Assembly: GCA_001792895.1 (NCBI GenBank)
Contig: MARA01000005.1
Coordinates: forward strand, 186,001-250,000
Direction of reading: 5' to 3'
DNA: 64,000 nucleotides
Origin: Lentinus brumalis
Taxonomy: Eukaryota; Basidiomycota; Agaricomycetes; Polyporales; Polyporaceae
This document shows, one piece after another, positions 46,552-58,027 of this stretch. The notes under the pieces are model-generated. The model searched no databases. It saw only the letters and a list, made by a program, of their open reading frames with translations, and had not been told where the DNA came from. Position 1 is the first letter of the stretch; every line of letters begins with the position of its first letter. The translations under genes and the position numbers were made by a program.

Positions 46552-48346
46552 AGTCGCCTGTGGTTTGGAAAGCGTCACGTATGGCGTGTGGTACGAACGG
46601 ATTTACGTATGGTACGTGCTATTCGCGTCTGCGCGTCTGCCCTATATAATGCTTGACGGGAGCACTTACGCCTACAACACAGCTCGCAGCTTCACGGACA
46701 AGCTTCAATCCGGATAGGCCCCAGGGGCGCTCTTGTATATCCTTCGTGGCGTGTATGATATATGTTCAGTGGGTGCAGTTGTCGATCAGCAGCTTCTAGC
46801 TTGCTGCGCCGACTCGAAGCCAGAGGTCCGAGGCGACGTCGACATCCTCAACGTCGGGTCTTCGGAAGGGGTCGACAGCACGTTCAAGGCGACGTCTGAC
46901 ACTTCCTGTCGAAGTGCTGTCCAATGCCCAATGTCAACGACATGGCGGGCCTTCGTGGGCCACTTCCAAGTTCCCGCCAACTCTCTTCGTCGACGTCAGG
47001 AGTAGCCCGCCGACTATGGTGGGTGTGACATGTGCGTTTGCACCCGTCAGGTACGGGTTCTAGCAACCATCAGCGCGCCGTCAGTTGTCAATGTGGCAGC
47101 ATCTTGCGCTCGCACTTGAGGTCGACAGTTACACCCTTCGGTCCGAACGTTCATCAACTTGTGTTGTTCCGAATCCCAATGACACCTCGCTCACAGCAGG
47201 ATCTGTCCTGGTCAACGTCCTCGACGGACACCTTCTCGTTCCTGTCTGAGCATACCCACCCCGGTGTCTACAACAACAGGTGGAATCCCGAAATTGAGGC
47301 ACCGATGACGCCGGCAACGTGATCGCAGGCCGTGTCCTTGGTGCCTGCCGCAGATCGAGATAACGATGTTGCCGTCGTCCTCCACGAGTCTGCTCGACCA
47401 TGTGCACTCGACTAGACTCGACTTCGCCATTGACCATAGCAACTGCAGTCCGGCCGGCCGGACGGCAGAGGACGGCGGACGGGCGCCGTGCACGCATCAC
47501 CCTGCAACCGAATCGTCGTGGTCCACGCCGCCTTCGTCGTGCAATTCCTAACCGCGCTTTCCCCGTGCGCTCCGTCTACGGCGCCGCCTGCGACCGCGAA
47601 CGCAGCTTCGCACTCCCAGCATCAACCGCCACGGGAAAAAATGCCCTAGCTATCGTCGGCCATCGACTGCTCGAGGGATTGAAGCGCGGCAAACAGGGTG
47701 CGATGCTGGAAAGATGGACATGCACTTGTGCCAGCTACTTGTGCCGACTTGTATTCGCGACGGATGCCGCGAAACCAAGCAGCTTGCCGGACTGTGCAGA
47801 ATAATTTACCGGCATTGTTGGCGAAAGAATCGCCTCGGTCAACCCTGTTGGACCGTCATAGACCTCCGTGAGCGGAAACTCAGAACAAGCTTGAAGGTGA
47901 GTGGCAATCACTAGCGCCTCTGAAATCTCTTGGCGGAAGACCCTGCAAACACGCTCCTCTCGAATGTATTCGTCTGCTACCATCCCCGCCCACAGTAGAC
48001 ATGCCAGTAACGCAGGACAAGTCACAGCGGCAGTACCGCACGGGGCTAGCATCTGCTAACATACCTACAATCAACTGGCTTGATCACGATCGGCCGGAGA
48101 CCCCGCGATTCTGCTTCAGCCTCTTCAGGCTTGTGCCGGTCCCCGGACAATTTGTTGGCTGAAACACTGACCGAAATCCAGTGCAACTGTTCGGATGACC
48201 ACGTCCGTCAGTATGATTACACCGTTGCCATCCAGATTCCAATCGTTGCGCGTTTGCGGACCTGAAGCCGTCTCGGTCGCCTCATCGCCATCCCCATCAG
48301 GCGCATCACGCCTGGGCGCGGCATTGCACATGGATCCCAGCGACGG
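46552..48346. other. Intergenic interval
   Basis: No gene recognised in about 1.8 kb; small open frames on both strands have no family motifs. Confidence 0.45.
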
Positions 48347-48352
48347 TATAAA
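48347..48352 (+). promoter_or_regulatory. TATA box of the secreted CBM19-like gene
   Basis: A TATAAA matches the consensus exactly and lies 185 bases upstream of the ATG at 48532, followed by a pyrimidine-rich leader (tctccttctttcctcctctc). This fits a strongly expressed gene with a long 5' leader. Confidence 0.6.
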
Positions 48353-48531
48353 GACCCCCTGTGCCCGTCCTCAGCTCATCGTTCGGTTTCTTCACGGTTC
48401 ACCGTCTCTCCTTCTTTCCTCCTCTCTTGCGATCCGCGATCGCCTGCAGACCCCCATCGACTTCTCGTATTTTGTGACCTAGCGTCCGCTCCACTCTCAT
48501 TACCGCGTAGATCGCCTAATTACGACCAGAT

Positions 48532-49885
48532 ATGAAGTACTCCATTTTCGTCGCCCTCTCCCTGGCTCTCGCCGCCTCCGCACGCCCCAGCTTCATCTCG
48601 AGCAAGCGTGCCGAGTTCACCCTCAAGAACGGTCAGGATGCCATCGCCCAGAAGTAGGCCCTTCCATGTGCTCGGGATCGAGTAGCTGCTGACGCGTCTT
48701 GGCACATAGCGACAAGTTCAAGGCGCTGACACCCGCCTCGGCCTGCAACGCTGGCGACATCGCCTGTGTGAACGACCAGTTCGCGCAGTGCGTGGGCGGC
48801 AAGTTCGTCCTCCAGCCCTGCGGTGGCGGAACGATGTACGTGATTCTGCGCCAGTGCCTCAGTTCCTCGGCTGATCCTACCTTCCATTTCTAGTTGCGCT
48901 GCGCTCCCGTTGGTCAACTCCGCGGGTACCAGTGTGACCTGTACCACCGCCGCCGACCGTGATGCTCGTATCGCGGCCACTGGTGCGACCGCCGCTGCGG
49001 CTCCACCTGCGGCCCCGCCTGCCGGGAACGGCGGCAACAAGGGTGGTGACAACGCTGGCAAGGGCAACACTGCTGCTTCGTCCTCCGCCGCTGCCCCCCA
49101 GCGTCGAACACTGGTGCTGCCGCCGGTGGTAACGCGCAGACGTCGACGACCCTTGACCCCAAGGCTATCCAGCCCGGTTACGCACAGGACGGCTCCGCTG
49201 GGTAAGTATACTCCTCTTCGCGCGAGTGATGTCTTGCTGAGCATCTTGCAGCGCCTCCGCCGGCCAGGAGCCCTCGGCCACGTCGACGAACAACTACATC
49301 AACTTCTGCCTGCAGTTCCCCGACAAGGCGCAGACGAACGGCAAGCAGGTCCTCGAGGGCTCGTGCAACGCGACCCCGATGGGTGTCATCGCGGCCAAGG
49401 ACAAGATCCCCTTCGCCAAGTTCCAGAACCCCACGAACGGCGCGACGATCCCCGCGAACAAGGACTTCTCCATCGACGTCCTCGTGAAGAACATGGAGCT
49501 CGGTCACTTCACGAACCCAGACACCACGTTCCACAGCGCGCCGCAGGCCGTGAACGCCGCCGGGCTCATCAAGGGCCACTCGCACGTCACCGTCCAGGCG
49601 ATCCCGTCCGCGGACTCGAAGGAGGCCCTCGACCCCACCAAGTTCGCGTTCTTCAAGGGCCTCAACGACAAGGGCAACAACGGCGTCCTCTCCGTCACCG
49701 TCCCCGGCGGTCTCCCCAAGGGCACCTACCGCGTTGCGACCATCAACTCGGCCGCGAACCACCAGCCTGCCCTCGTCGCCATCGCGCAGCGCGGCGCCAT
49801 CGACGATATGGTGTAGTGAGTGTCTTCCCCCTCTCGTGCGTCCGGCCGTCGCTGATCATACTCCTGCAGCTTCACCGTTGCCTAA
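48532..49885 (+). CDS. Secreted protein with CBM19-like N-terminal module
   Basis: An extracellular protein conserved in agaricomycetes. The signal peptide MKYSIFVALSLALAASARPS is followed by a six-Cys module: ACNAGDIACVNDQFAQCVGG, KFVLQPCGGGT, then LRCAALPL after an intron. This resembles chitin-binding CBM19. Then come an Ala/Pro/Gly-rich linker and a C-terminal domain starting NNYINFCLQFPDKAQTNG, with GHSHVTVQAIPS near its middle. It ends IDDM plus a last tiny exon VYFTVA (stop at 49885). The linker needs a frame change near 49100, either by an intron of about 64 bases (GTGGTG donor, CCCCCCAG acceptor, in frame) or by one missing C in a C-run. Codons are strongly C-ending, as in highly expressed genes, and a good TATA box sits upstream. 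The role is not established. Confidence 0.8.
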
Positions 49886-50187
49886 ACAACATAACGTTTA
49901 TATACCTCATCTATCTGGTCGTATTTATTGGGAGTGGCACCGGATACCCTATTACTGTCACAATATTCTTGCCGTGTTCTGTATCCATAGGCACTGCAAT
50001 GAAGTCGATGGTCGCGTCTCTTAGAGGACGTTAAGGCCGAACGAACATCCCCGGTGTGACGTGTGCGAGGCTGCTATTAGACTGTGCGAGTACTGTACAT
50101 GGTGATCCGAGGGTAAGCGAACACGAAGTCCTTGGGGGGGTGGTGAGGTATGAGCATGAGTTCGAAGTGTCATGCAGAGGAACTTTG

Positions 50188-53100
50188 TCAGAGCGGTGGT
50201 AATGGTCGACGACACTGCGGGCAAATATTCTAGGAGCACGAAGAAGAGTCAGCATGAGTCCTTCCAAGTGGATCGGCGGGTATGCGCTCACCTTGATAGC
50301 AAGCCACTGCATCGCCAAAGGCGCGACGTGAGTACATCTCCATGCGCAATACACCGAATCCCACTCACCCGTTCGAGACATGCAGTGTGCTGTGAGCAAA
50401 CAAGTCAGCTTGGGAGGCTTCTCGTCATCATTCGACACTCACGAATAAGTGATGGCACGGAGCCAGGCTGTACGACTTGCGCGCACTCGCCCCGACCTTA
50501 CCCAAGATACCCGCCCTGCTGATTCCCAGCCCGATGACAGGCCGCTCCTTCCCATCGCTCGATTTCGACCGGGCCTGGAGCGACGGATCGACGAGGATCG
50601 CGTCCATGCAGATCGCACAGTCTCCGAGCGTCTGGTCCGGGGCCTCGGGATCCGGCAGGGGCATCGGCGGATGGTAGTCGTACGTCTGCACACGCGCCAT
50701 CCTCCGCGGCAGGAAGAAGCCTGGGTCGACGTTATCCTGGAGGAAAATAACGAGCACCTGCAGAAACATGAGGAGCGCCACGGCGTAGATCCATCCTGCG
50801 GGGTGTTTTGTTAGTGGCGCCACGGGGGCAGGATGCTGAGATACTCACTTCGCGGCTCGACGTCGAAGATGTTCTTCGGACACCCGAGAAAGTCTGATTG
50901 CGCGTGAGCACGCGAGGATGAGATACTAAGCAATCAAGCACTCACATAGTGCGAAGAACAACCGCCCGACGGTCGTGCCGACGAGGTACTCGGTGGAGAG
51001 GCCGCTGCTCCTCGCGCGGCGGGCGGAGCGGTAGATCTGCAGCATCCACATCCACGAGTACAGCGAGCCGATGAAAAACAACGGAATGGAGAGCATGATC
51101 ACGACCCGGAACACGACGATGAGACACAGCGACATCAGCAGCCCTGGATCACAGTCAAGCGTCAGTATCGGCGCCAAGATTGCGTTACCGCAGTTGCTAC
51201 GAGCGCGGTCAATGTGGGCAGGACGTACAGAGGCGAGCTGCGGGATCCGTGCGGATGTGCTGCCACAGGTAGTGCCAGAACCCGGGCCTTGTGGCTTGTG
51301 CTGCCGGTGTCGGCGGAGCAGGGGCTGGAGCTGGAGTTGGAGCTGGAGAATTGCCGTCTGCCGGAGCTGTTGCATCTTCGTTGGCTACCGGAGTGGCTGG
51401 CTGAGGTGAAGGTGACGGTATCGCAGGCTGAGGTGGTGATACGTCCTCCGGGGCTTGTATCTGTCCGATCAGGACAGCGAATTGCTATCGGGACCGATCA
51501 GCGCCACGCTGGCCCTACAGAAGTGCACACGGCCTTACCGCTTCGTATATAAACAACAGGCAGGCCAGACCAGCGGGCGCGAGGACGGACAAGGACGGAC
51601 GACCTTCGGCGATGATGGCCACCGTGATATGCTGCACATGCATTCAGCTCCCTGACGATGGAGCTCATGGAGAGTACTCACACCAACGAACGAGATAGCG
51701 TCGATGAGACTCTGGATAAGGAACGTGTAACGAGAGACGCGGGACAGGCCGGCTGCAGAGCTGCTCTGCGATGCCTGTCGCCGAAACAAAGCAAGGAGGA
51801 AGAAGTTTACGAGTGTGGACATGCCGGCATCTGCATGGTGTCAATACATGTCAACAGCAGGTACACCAGGTACGCACAGGTCGTAATCTTGCTGTAGAGC
51901 TTCTGTGTTCTAAGATATCGTCAGCAGGCCACCGTTCACTAGCGGTGTGAACACGTACTGCAACCCGACGACATGCTGGACCTCGTATAGGATCCCGCAG
52001 TTCTGGCTGAGCAAGACCCCGTCGAGAGACAGCTCTGGAGGCTTGACGGTGGAGATCCCAGTCGGCTCCTCGTACTCGTGCTCCAGCTCCTCCATTCGCT
52101 CCTTTGGCACTGTGCTGGCCTCGAGCTGCGTGAAGAGCCTGAATGAGCACTTCGTCTTCGGGCTGTCGCTATCTATCGAGAGCGTCAGCCATGGCTGATG
52201 CGCACGACTGCACGAGTCCTACCATCGGAAGAACTGTCCTGTTCGAACGCGCCGGAGTTGATCTTCTCCTTCAGCTTTGATATGCGAGCGCTGAGTTCGA
52301 CCTCGACTGCGCGTGCGCTGTCGTTCCGCAGGCTCTCCGGTACGAGGGCCGGGAGGGTGCGCAGGTCGATCCCGTGTCTGCGGAAGTGATGGGAATGAGG
52401 CGGTGCGACAGCGAGGTACATCGGGGGCCAGAACGTACCCTGGAGACTCGGCGAACGCATATACAGTACCGGTCGAGACGACGTGTATACCCTCAAAGTC
52501 CAGCCTGAGATCGTCTGAACTCTTCGGGTCCGATAGTTCCACCCTCCCCTGCGCGTACATCCCATTGAAGCCTGCTCAAGACCGTACTGAACAGACTCAC
52601 ATGTATGATAGCGATGTCCTTCGTCTCGTTTCTACCCTGTCCCAGAGGCACCAGCTTGTCGGCGACGTTGAGCGTGACCTTGTTCGTCCTTGTCCAGTTC
52701 CACGGACCCAGCAGCTCGGGAATCGTACTCTGGTTCGTCGGTATCATGAACTGCTCCGACAAATGGCGCCAAGGGGAGCTCTGTTCCGTGACATTCAGGG
52801 AGGTAAGGTTGTGCAACTGCACGTCGCCGTGCCAGAAACCAGTCATGTTCGAGTAGTACGACGCCTTCGCCGGGTCTACTTCGCGGCCATATGGGAGGAA
52901 AGCGGCCACCAAGGGCATCGTATTGGGGTCTTGGACAGGCTACATACAAACAGACATCGTTATGGGAATGCGCACCTCGTGAAACAGCAAAGACTCGACT
53001 GACGAGGGTGAAGTTGGTCTCCGTGCCGTTCAGCCATGCGCTGAAGTTGCCGAGCTGATAATTGAGGCTTTGCAGGCCGTTCACGTACATCTCGCGCGTT

Positions 53101-53249
53101 GTTGCAAACTCGTCGCCATGCCCATTCATGAGCATGAAGAGGGCGAGACTGATGAAGAGCAGCGATGGCACCGAACTCCGTGGCTGGCTGGCAATGTTGT
53201 CGGTTCCATTCTCGAGGTCGCGAATCTGCTCGTCGGCCGGTGTGCTCAT
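50188..53249 (-). CDS. Transmembrane RING-H2 E3 ubiquitin ligase, TUL1/Dsc1-like
   Basis: The catalytic subunit of a Golgi/endosome DSC-type ubiquitin ligase complex, which ubiquitinates membrane proteins and, in some fungi, activates SREBP. The ATG at 53249 (MSTPADEQIRDLENG) precedes a first membrane helix (SLLFISLALFMLMNG). The lumenal domain holds NYQLGNFSAWLNGTETNFTL, TGFWHGDVQLHNLTSLNVTE and GILYEVQHVVGLQ. Several C-terminal helices follow (SKITTCAYLVYLLLL, TLVNFFLLALF, FRVVIMLSIPLFFIGSLYSW, WIYAVALLMFLQVLVIFL). The C-terminal RING-H2 reads CAICMDAI, then APCHHLF / HTACLERWLAIK, then NICPQCRRPLPPL, with all eight Cys/His ligands present (C3H2C3). At least ten introns. A Pro/Ala-rich insertion (about 51300) lies between helices. 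A 5' fragment copy lies at 14429-14652. Confidence 0.88.
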
Positions 53250-54096
53250 CGCGTTGGCATTACACGAGTTGCAAGAGGGAGCGGAAATACGGGAAGGTAG
53301 TGGTCGATGGTAAAGGACGCGGAGCGCCGACCGCGGCGACGTCGAGCATGCGGCGTCAGCGTCGAGCGACTTTCTCATCAACGACGACGACGACGATGAC
53401 CTCCTCAATGTCTTTGCTGTCTTGCTCAGTAGGCCAACATACGCGTAAGCTGCTGGTTATACGGCTCGAGCATACTACAGGACGGTATGCAGAATCATCT
53501 CATGCTCTACATGTATGCTGTAACGTTAAAATCAATGCTGCCAGCTTCGCAAGTCTTCATGAAGTGTCATGTATCTCTAGGCCTGCGGTGAATGTTCTTC
53601 TACAGCACCACAGGACCACTGATCGCTCGACGAAATAAATTGATCTACGAAGCTCTTCCTACAGTAATGCTCGCGCTGCAACTTCGCCGGCGGGCGAATA
53701 CAGTCCTCGAATTCCCCTAGGGCCAATGTTGACGATACAGCGTCGCTTTCCGCACGCCTGTCGCCTAGCAGCATCACAATTGGCTCAAGAGGAGGGTTTT
53801 CTCGGCGACATGCTACGTTCGCTGCTTGCATCGGTCTCGTCTTACTCCCCGGTCTCGTCCCAGTCACCGCCGCGACATACACAAAGGTGTAAGCTGCTCC
53901 TCCAAGGGAAAGGTCAATGTCCCCGCACGTTGCTTGAGTCGTGGCCTTTACGGCATTGTCCTCTTTCAGCGCCGCCTCTGTCCTCTTTGGTGGCCACTTG
54001 CCACTGCCACTGCAGCACGACGGTGAGTGGTCATATATATAACGTTGATCGCCTCGCTGCCTTCATATTCCGGCTGTCCCATCTTCCCGTATCTCG
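53250..54096. other. Divergent promoter region, ligase and kinase-like genes
   Basis: No further gene recognised. A TATA stretch (catatatataacg, about 54031) lies about 65 bases before the kinase-like start. The stretch next to the ligase start was copied to 14.6 kb. Confidence 0.5.
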
Positions 54097-55623
54097 ATGC
54101 CACTGCTCACCTCATCTGCTGACACCGTTCCGCCCTTGACTGGTCCAAAGGTGGAGAAGCGGCGACGATCATGCCAGCTGAAGCGTGTGTGGCAGACACT
54201 CTACGCTGCAGGAATGGTCGCGGTGCCGAACCTGAGCGCCTTTTTGTCGAGGTACTCGGAGCTGAGTGACCCTGCCGGACCAGCAGAGCAGATATACGAA
54301 GACGCAAGTTCGAACGCGGAGGCTGCGCTCCAGTCGAGCTCAAAGGGACGTGCAGTGGTAGCCAGCCTTCGCGTATGCCCCTCATCCACAGCAGTGCGAA
54401 TCGGTCCCCTGGCTCCTCGTCTTTCTTGGAGAGACAAGCGCGATGTCGAGGACAGGCTTTGGAGAGTCGCTTCTTCGCTATCAAGGAACACTCCGTCGGG
54501 TCCGCCTTCGTGCGAAGTTCCCGCCTCCCTGAAGAGGTATCTCCGAGACGTGGATCTTCCTCACTGCTTGTGGGTCTGGGGATGTGGCAGTGGAGAATCC
54601 GGACCTACCGAGCCCAAGCTGTACGTTCGCAGGCTGCCCGTCTGTCCTGAGGATTTGCGACTTGGGTCCTGGAAGGGACCCCGAGCCCGAGTTGCACACT
54701 TGCGGATGTCGTCGCAACCCGCCGGCTCCGAAGGCGGCCACTCGACGACGTGCCGCGCAGAGTTTACTTTCGACGAGGCACGCTCGTGGTGGTCGCGCAA
54801 GACATCTTGCTCAGCGACGGTCATCGCGAAGACGGCGCGGCCATTGGTCGACTCGCAGGAAAGGAGGTCCTGGAGGAAATACCACGAGGACCTCCGGATG
54901 TTGGAGAACGAGGCCGATATCTACGACGCCTTCCCGCCGGCTCTCGTGGGCTGCAAGGAGGTTCAGTACAGTGATACATGCTACTTCAGGAAGAGTATGA
55001 GCTCGTATCTAGTGGACGACCCCCGGAGTGCGCTCGTACCCAAGTTCTACGGCTTTTACGTCCCATACGAACCCGGGGTGTCTGCGACGAGCGTGCGTGA
55101 GTCGAGCTACCGGCAACCGACAACGGAGGAAGTGTCACCTATCCTTCTCATAGAGGACTGCGGTACGGAAATAAGAGCACAGAAACAGAGCGACAGGGAG
55201 AGGTGTGTATCAGATCCATTTTGACATGCGAGGAGCTGACGTCGCTTGCATTATTTGCACTAGGCTCAAAGTGCAGGAGTCGCTGATGACACGCCTCCAC
55301 GATGCCGGCTTCACGCAAGGATCGTACCGCTCGCGTAACTTTCTCGTGGAGGACCGACCGAGCGCTGCGGAGGAAGCTGACGGGGAGGAAGCTGAGCGGT
55401 GTCCCCACTACAGGATCATCGACTTCGGACGGGGGTCCTCGAAGAAGGTCCTCCGGGAACAGTACGGGGGAAGCTTGGTCTGTATTTCTATAACCGACAC
55501 CTCAATGAGGATCGATCCGAGATGAAAGCTGCATGGCGCCAAATGGCTCGCGAGGGGCGCAGGGAGGATTCGGACAGCTGTGAGCACGACTGCATCTGTG
55601 GGGGGATGCTACAGAGCGACTGA
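54097..55623 (+). CDS. Protein kinase-like (probable pseudokinase) protein, copy 3
   Basis: A full-length paralogue of the gene at 263-1675. The ATG at 54097 (MPLLTSSADTVPP) lies 65 bases after a TATA stretch. A long N-terminal region is followed by LENEADIYDAFPPALVG, then PKFYGFYVPYEPG, LLIEDCG, an intron (donor at about 55202), LMTRLHDAGFTQGSYRSRNF and YRIIDFGRGSSKKVL. The catalytic-loop triplet is QGS, lacking the catalytic Asp. After REQYGG the frame seems to shift by one lost G in a G-run (about 55463): the next frame continues YFYNRHLNEDRSEMKAAWRQ and ends at 55623, while the unshifted frame ends at 55525 with unrelated residues. The role is unknown. Confidence 0.75.
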
Positions 55624-55845
55624 AGGGTGCAACGTCACTTAGCACAGCGGCGTATGTAGTCCCTGCAAAATTGCGTGCCGGTGATAGTTGTCATATGTAG
55701 CTTATGTACTCGTACTCGTACATATCCCTCTGGACATGAACGTCCTTGCGGATTCGAAGACTAGCGGGACAACCCTTGCATCGCTGAGACCAAAAATGAT
55801 CTTCGACTGACTTCAAAATGGATCACGCACGACTTCAGACTGCGC

Positions 55846-57215
55846 CTACACTTTGTGCCTTTCGCCCCGCCCCGCCCACGCCTCAGTCTTCCGCGGGTTC
55901 TCTGCGACCGCGAGCCATCCTCCATCCTCGCCCGTCTCCGCCATCCTCAGCCCAGCCGCCTTCGTCGCATAGTGTCGTACGGCCTGCTCGTTCTCCAGGG
56001 CAGCGTAGCCCCTCACGAGCCGCAGCAGCACAGACTCCCACAACATCACCTCGTAGCAGCCCTCCTGCTCCATCGCGCTCCAAGTCGCCTCCGCCGCCAC
56101 GAGCGGGTGCTCGCCATTCGCGTCGCGCGCGGAAGGTCCGAGCACCGCGCCGTTGGCCAGCCACACCCTGAAAGCCGCATCGTCCTTCATGATGCACACT
56201 GGGTGCGCGCTCTCGTTGATGGCCATCCATATCCGCGCAACGTCGCTCACCATGCGCGCCGGCCCCGTGAGCCGGCACGACTTGCACTTGCACTTGAAGA
56301 GGTAGCGGCGGCACAGCTCCTCCTGGCGCGCGTCGTGCATCCCGAGCTGGTCGTTGAGGTACGAGACGGTGACTTCTTCGCCCGCGCGGATTGCACGGAC
56401 GGCGCGCAGGACGTGCGTCAAGGTCGCCGTCTCAAACGAATGCATCGCGTTGGGATTGCAGCTGTCGTGGATGCGTCAGATGAAGATCAAAAGTAGCGCA
56501 TGAAGAGACCGCCGCCGCCGCACCTATGATTCACGCGGGAGATGTCTCTTGCCACCCCTGCATACTTGGCCGCGAAAGTGGGGAAGGGTCCGGCTATGAA
56601 GGCGTTCGTGTCCATGATGCCTTTGACTTGGGACGACGTTGTGTGGCCTTTCGAGTTTCTGAGAGCGAAGAAGGCGCGCTTGTTGTCGGGATGCAGGAAG
56701 TCCACCAGGCCATGCATGATGCGAAGATGTTCCTCCTCGCTCTTCGCGGAGATTGTCCCGGGCATCACGAAGAAGGGTCTCTCGCGGACGATGGTGGAAC
56801 CAGCTGCGATGTCCGCGATGGCGACCATCCCGAGACCTGTCCCTTGGATCGGTACGATCTCATGGACAGGAGGGAGAGGAGGAGGGAAGCACAGCGGCCA
56901 GCCGAGGAACTGCGTGAGGAGTGCGTCTAGCATTTCGCCGCAGTGTGCGAACGCGGTGCACAATTCCGGACGACTTTCGCCCCGGGGAAGGGATGAGACC
57001 CTCAAAGCAGTGAACTCGGGCCCGAAGTCGGGCAGTGGAAGCGGTATCTGGTACTTGGCTGGGATTGGGACCAGCTCTGTCGATGACGATGTCGCCAAAG
57101 AAGACTGCTTTTGAGACGACTCGGACGTGGACGTTCGTGTGTCTGCGCTGTCCGGAGCCTGCGGAGGTGCAGCCTTGCGAGGCTCGCGGGGCGTCGAGAG
57201 AAAGCCACGGCGCAT
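55846..57215 (-). CDS. SET-domain protein 2
   Basis: An intact member of the local SET family. The ATG at 57215 (MRRGFLSTPREPRK) matches the paralogues, and a TATA block lies 55 bases upstream. The SET core begins HEIVPIQGTGLGMVAIADI and continues IVRERPFFVMPG, FAAKYAGVARDISRVNHR, then an intron, SCNPNAMHSFE and RAGEEVTVSYLN. The Cys-rich post-SET is FKCKCKSCRLTG and the family tail is DGGWLAVAENPRKTEAW, with a basic end. Compared with the others the SET Tyr motif (YLN) lacks the final Asp/Gly, and the C-terminal WW pair is WA. It resembles SMYD proteins without a MYND finger. The substrate is unknown; histone or non-histone lysines are possible. It is part of a tandem of three. Confidence 0.85.
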
Positions 57216-57260
57216 GGTGAAACTTGAAGGCAGACGGAGAAGCCGGTGAGATCGATACCG

Positions 57261-57292
57261 CTGCAGGAGTATATATCCAGGAAGATTAGAGT
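57261..57292 (-). promoter_or_regulatory. TATA promoter block of SET gene 2
   Basis: A TATATA core (57270-57275), 55 bases before the ATG, is followed towards the gene by a CTGCAG site and preceded by an AACTCTAA-like stretch. It is the same cassette as at the other SET genes. Confidence 0.65.
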
Positions 57293-57685
57293 TCATTGCC
57301 ACTTCAGCTGATCCTAGCGGAGATTGTCCTCTGTCGCCCCAAAAGACGAGAAGCAAGGGATGATTCCCATGCCCAAGCACCGACTCCCTGTATCTTGCTG
57401 ATGAGCGATCTAGCCCTCCTGCTCGTGGCTCTCAGCATACAACTCACCTGTCAAATTACACTGCTTCGCTAACACGAGAGGAAGCCAGAGTGACGTTCAT
57501 ACTCAGCACAATGTTCGTTTCACCAGTTGTCACGGTGCTCATGGACTGCACGTGGCTGGATGCGTGTGTTTGCTGGAGTATAGATGTAGTCCGTGTGGTT
57601 GTCGAGGTAAGACTAAGTAGCAGGTGCCATGGCTGCTATACACGGAGGGTGTGCTTGAGCTCAAGGCCGGAAAACATGTTCGACC

Positions 57686-57725
57686 GTGCTGACGTCATTA
57701 TCCCATTATGGTAGCTCAAACGCCC
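57686..57725 (-). repeat. TGACGTCA-core dispersed repeat, copy d
   Basis: A 40-base element matching copy c at 37 of 40 positions. It lies about 470 bases upstream of the SET gene 2 ATG. Confidence 0.8.
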
Positions 57726-58027
57726 GAGTCCCGCTCGCTCGTGGCAGTTCGTATGCTTCCTCCACGAACCTCCACAGCCTGCCTATAATGACCCAGAAGT
57801 GAGAGAGGTGAGCAGGCTTTAAATAATGACTATCAAGTATGTACCAGACGGCACATGGGCTGATCGGATAACTATGGTCTTCGTGCCTTCAAGCTGAAAA
57901 CCCATCCGCGTGGCGAAGTTTCGATGGACAGGGGCGATGACATTGCTGCGAAGTGTTAGACAGCTACATTCAACGCAAACTCATACATACATAGCGCAAA
58001 CCCTGGCCGGCAAAGCTGAGCACGGCA

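Larger units (their letters stand above)
57216..58027. other. Gap between SET genes 2 and 3
   Basis: No gene recognised. It contains the SET gene 2 promoter block (57261-57292) and repeat copy d (57686-57725). Confidence 0.5.

Noticed and set aside
47129..47804. Overlapping open frames on both strands at about 47.2-47.8 kb.
   Set aside because: They lack family motifs, and neither strand gives a coherent multi-exon model.
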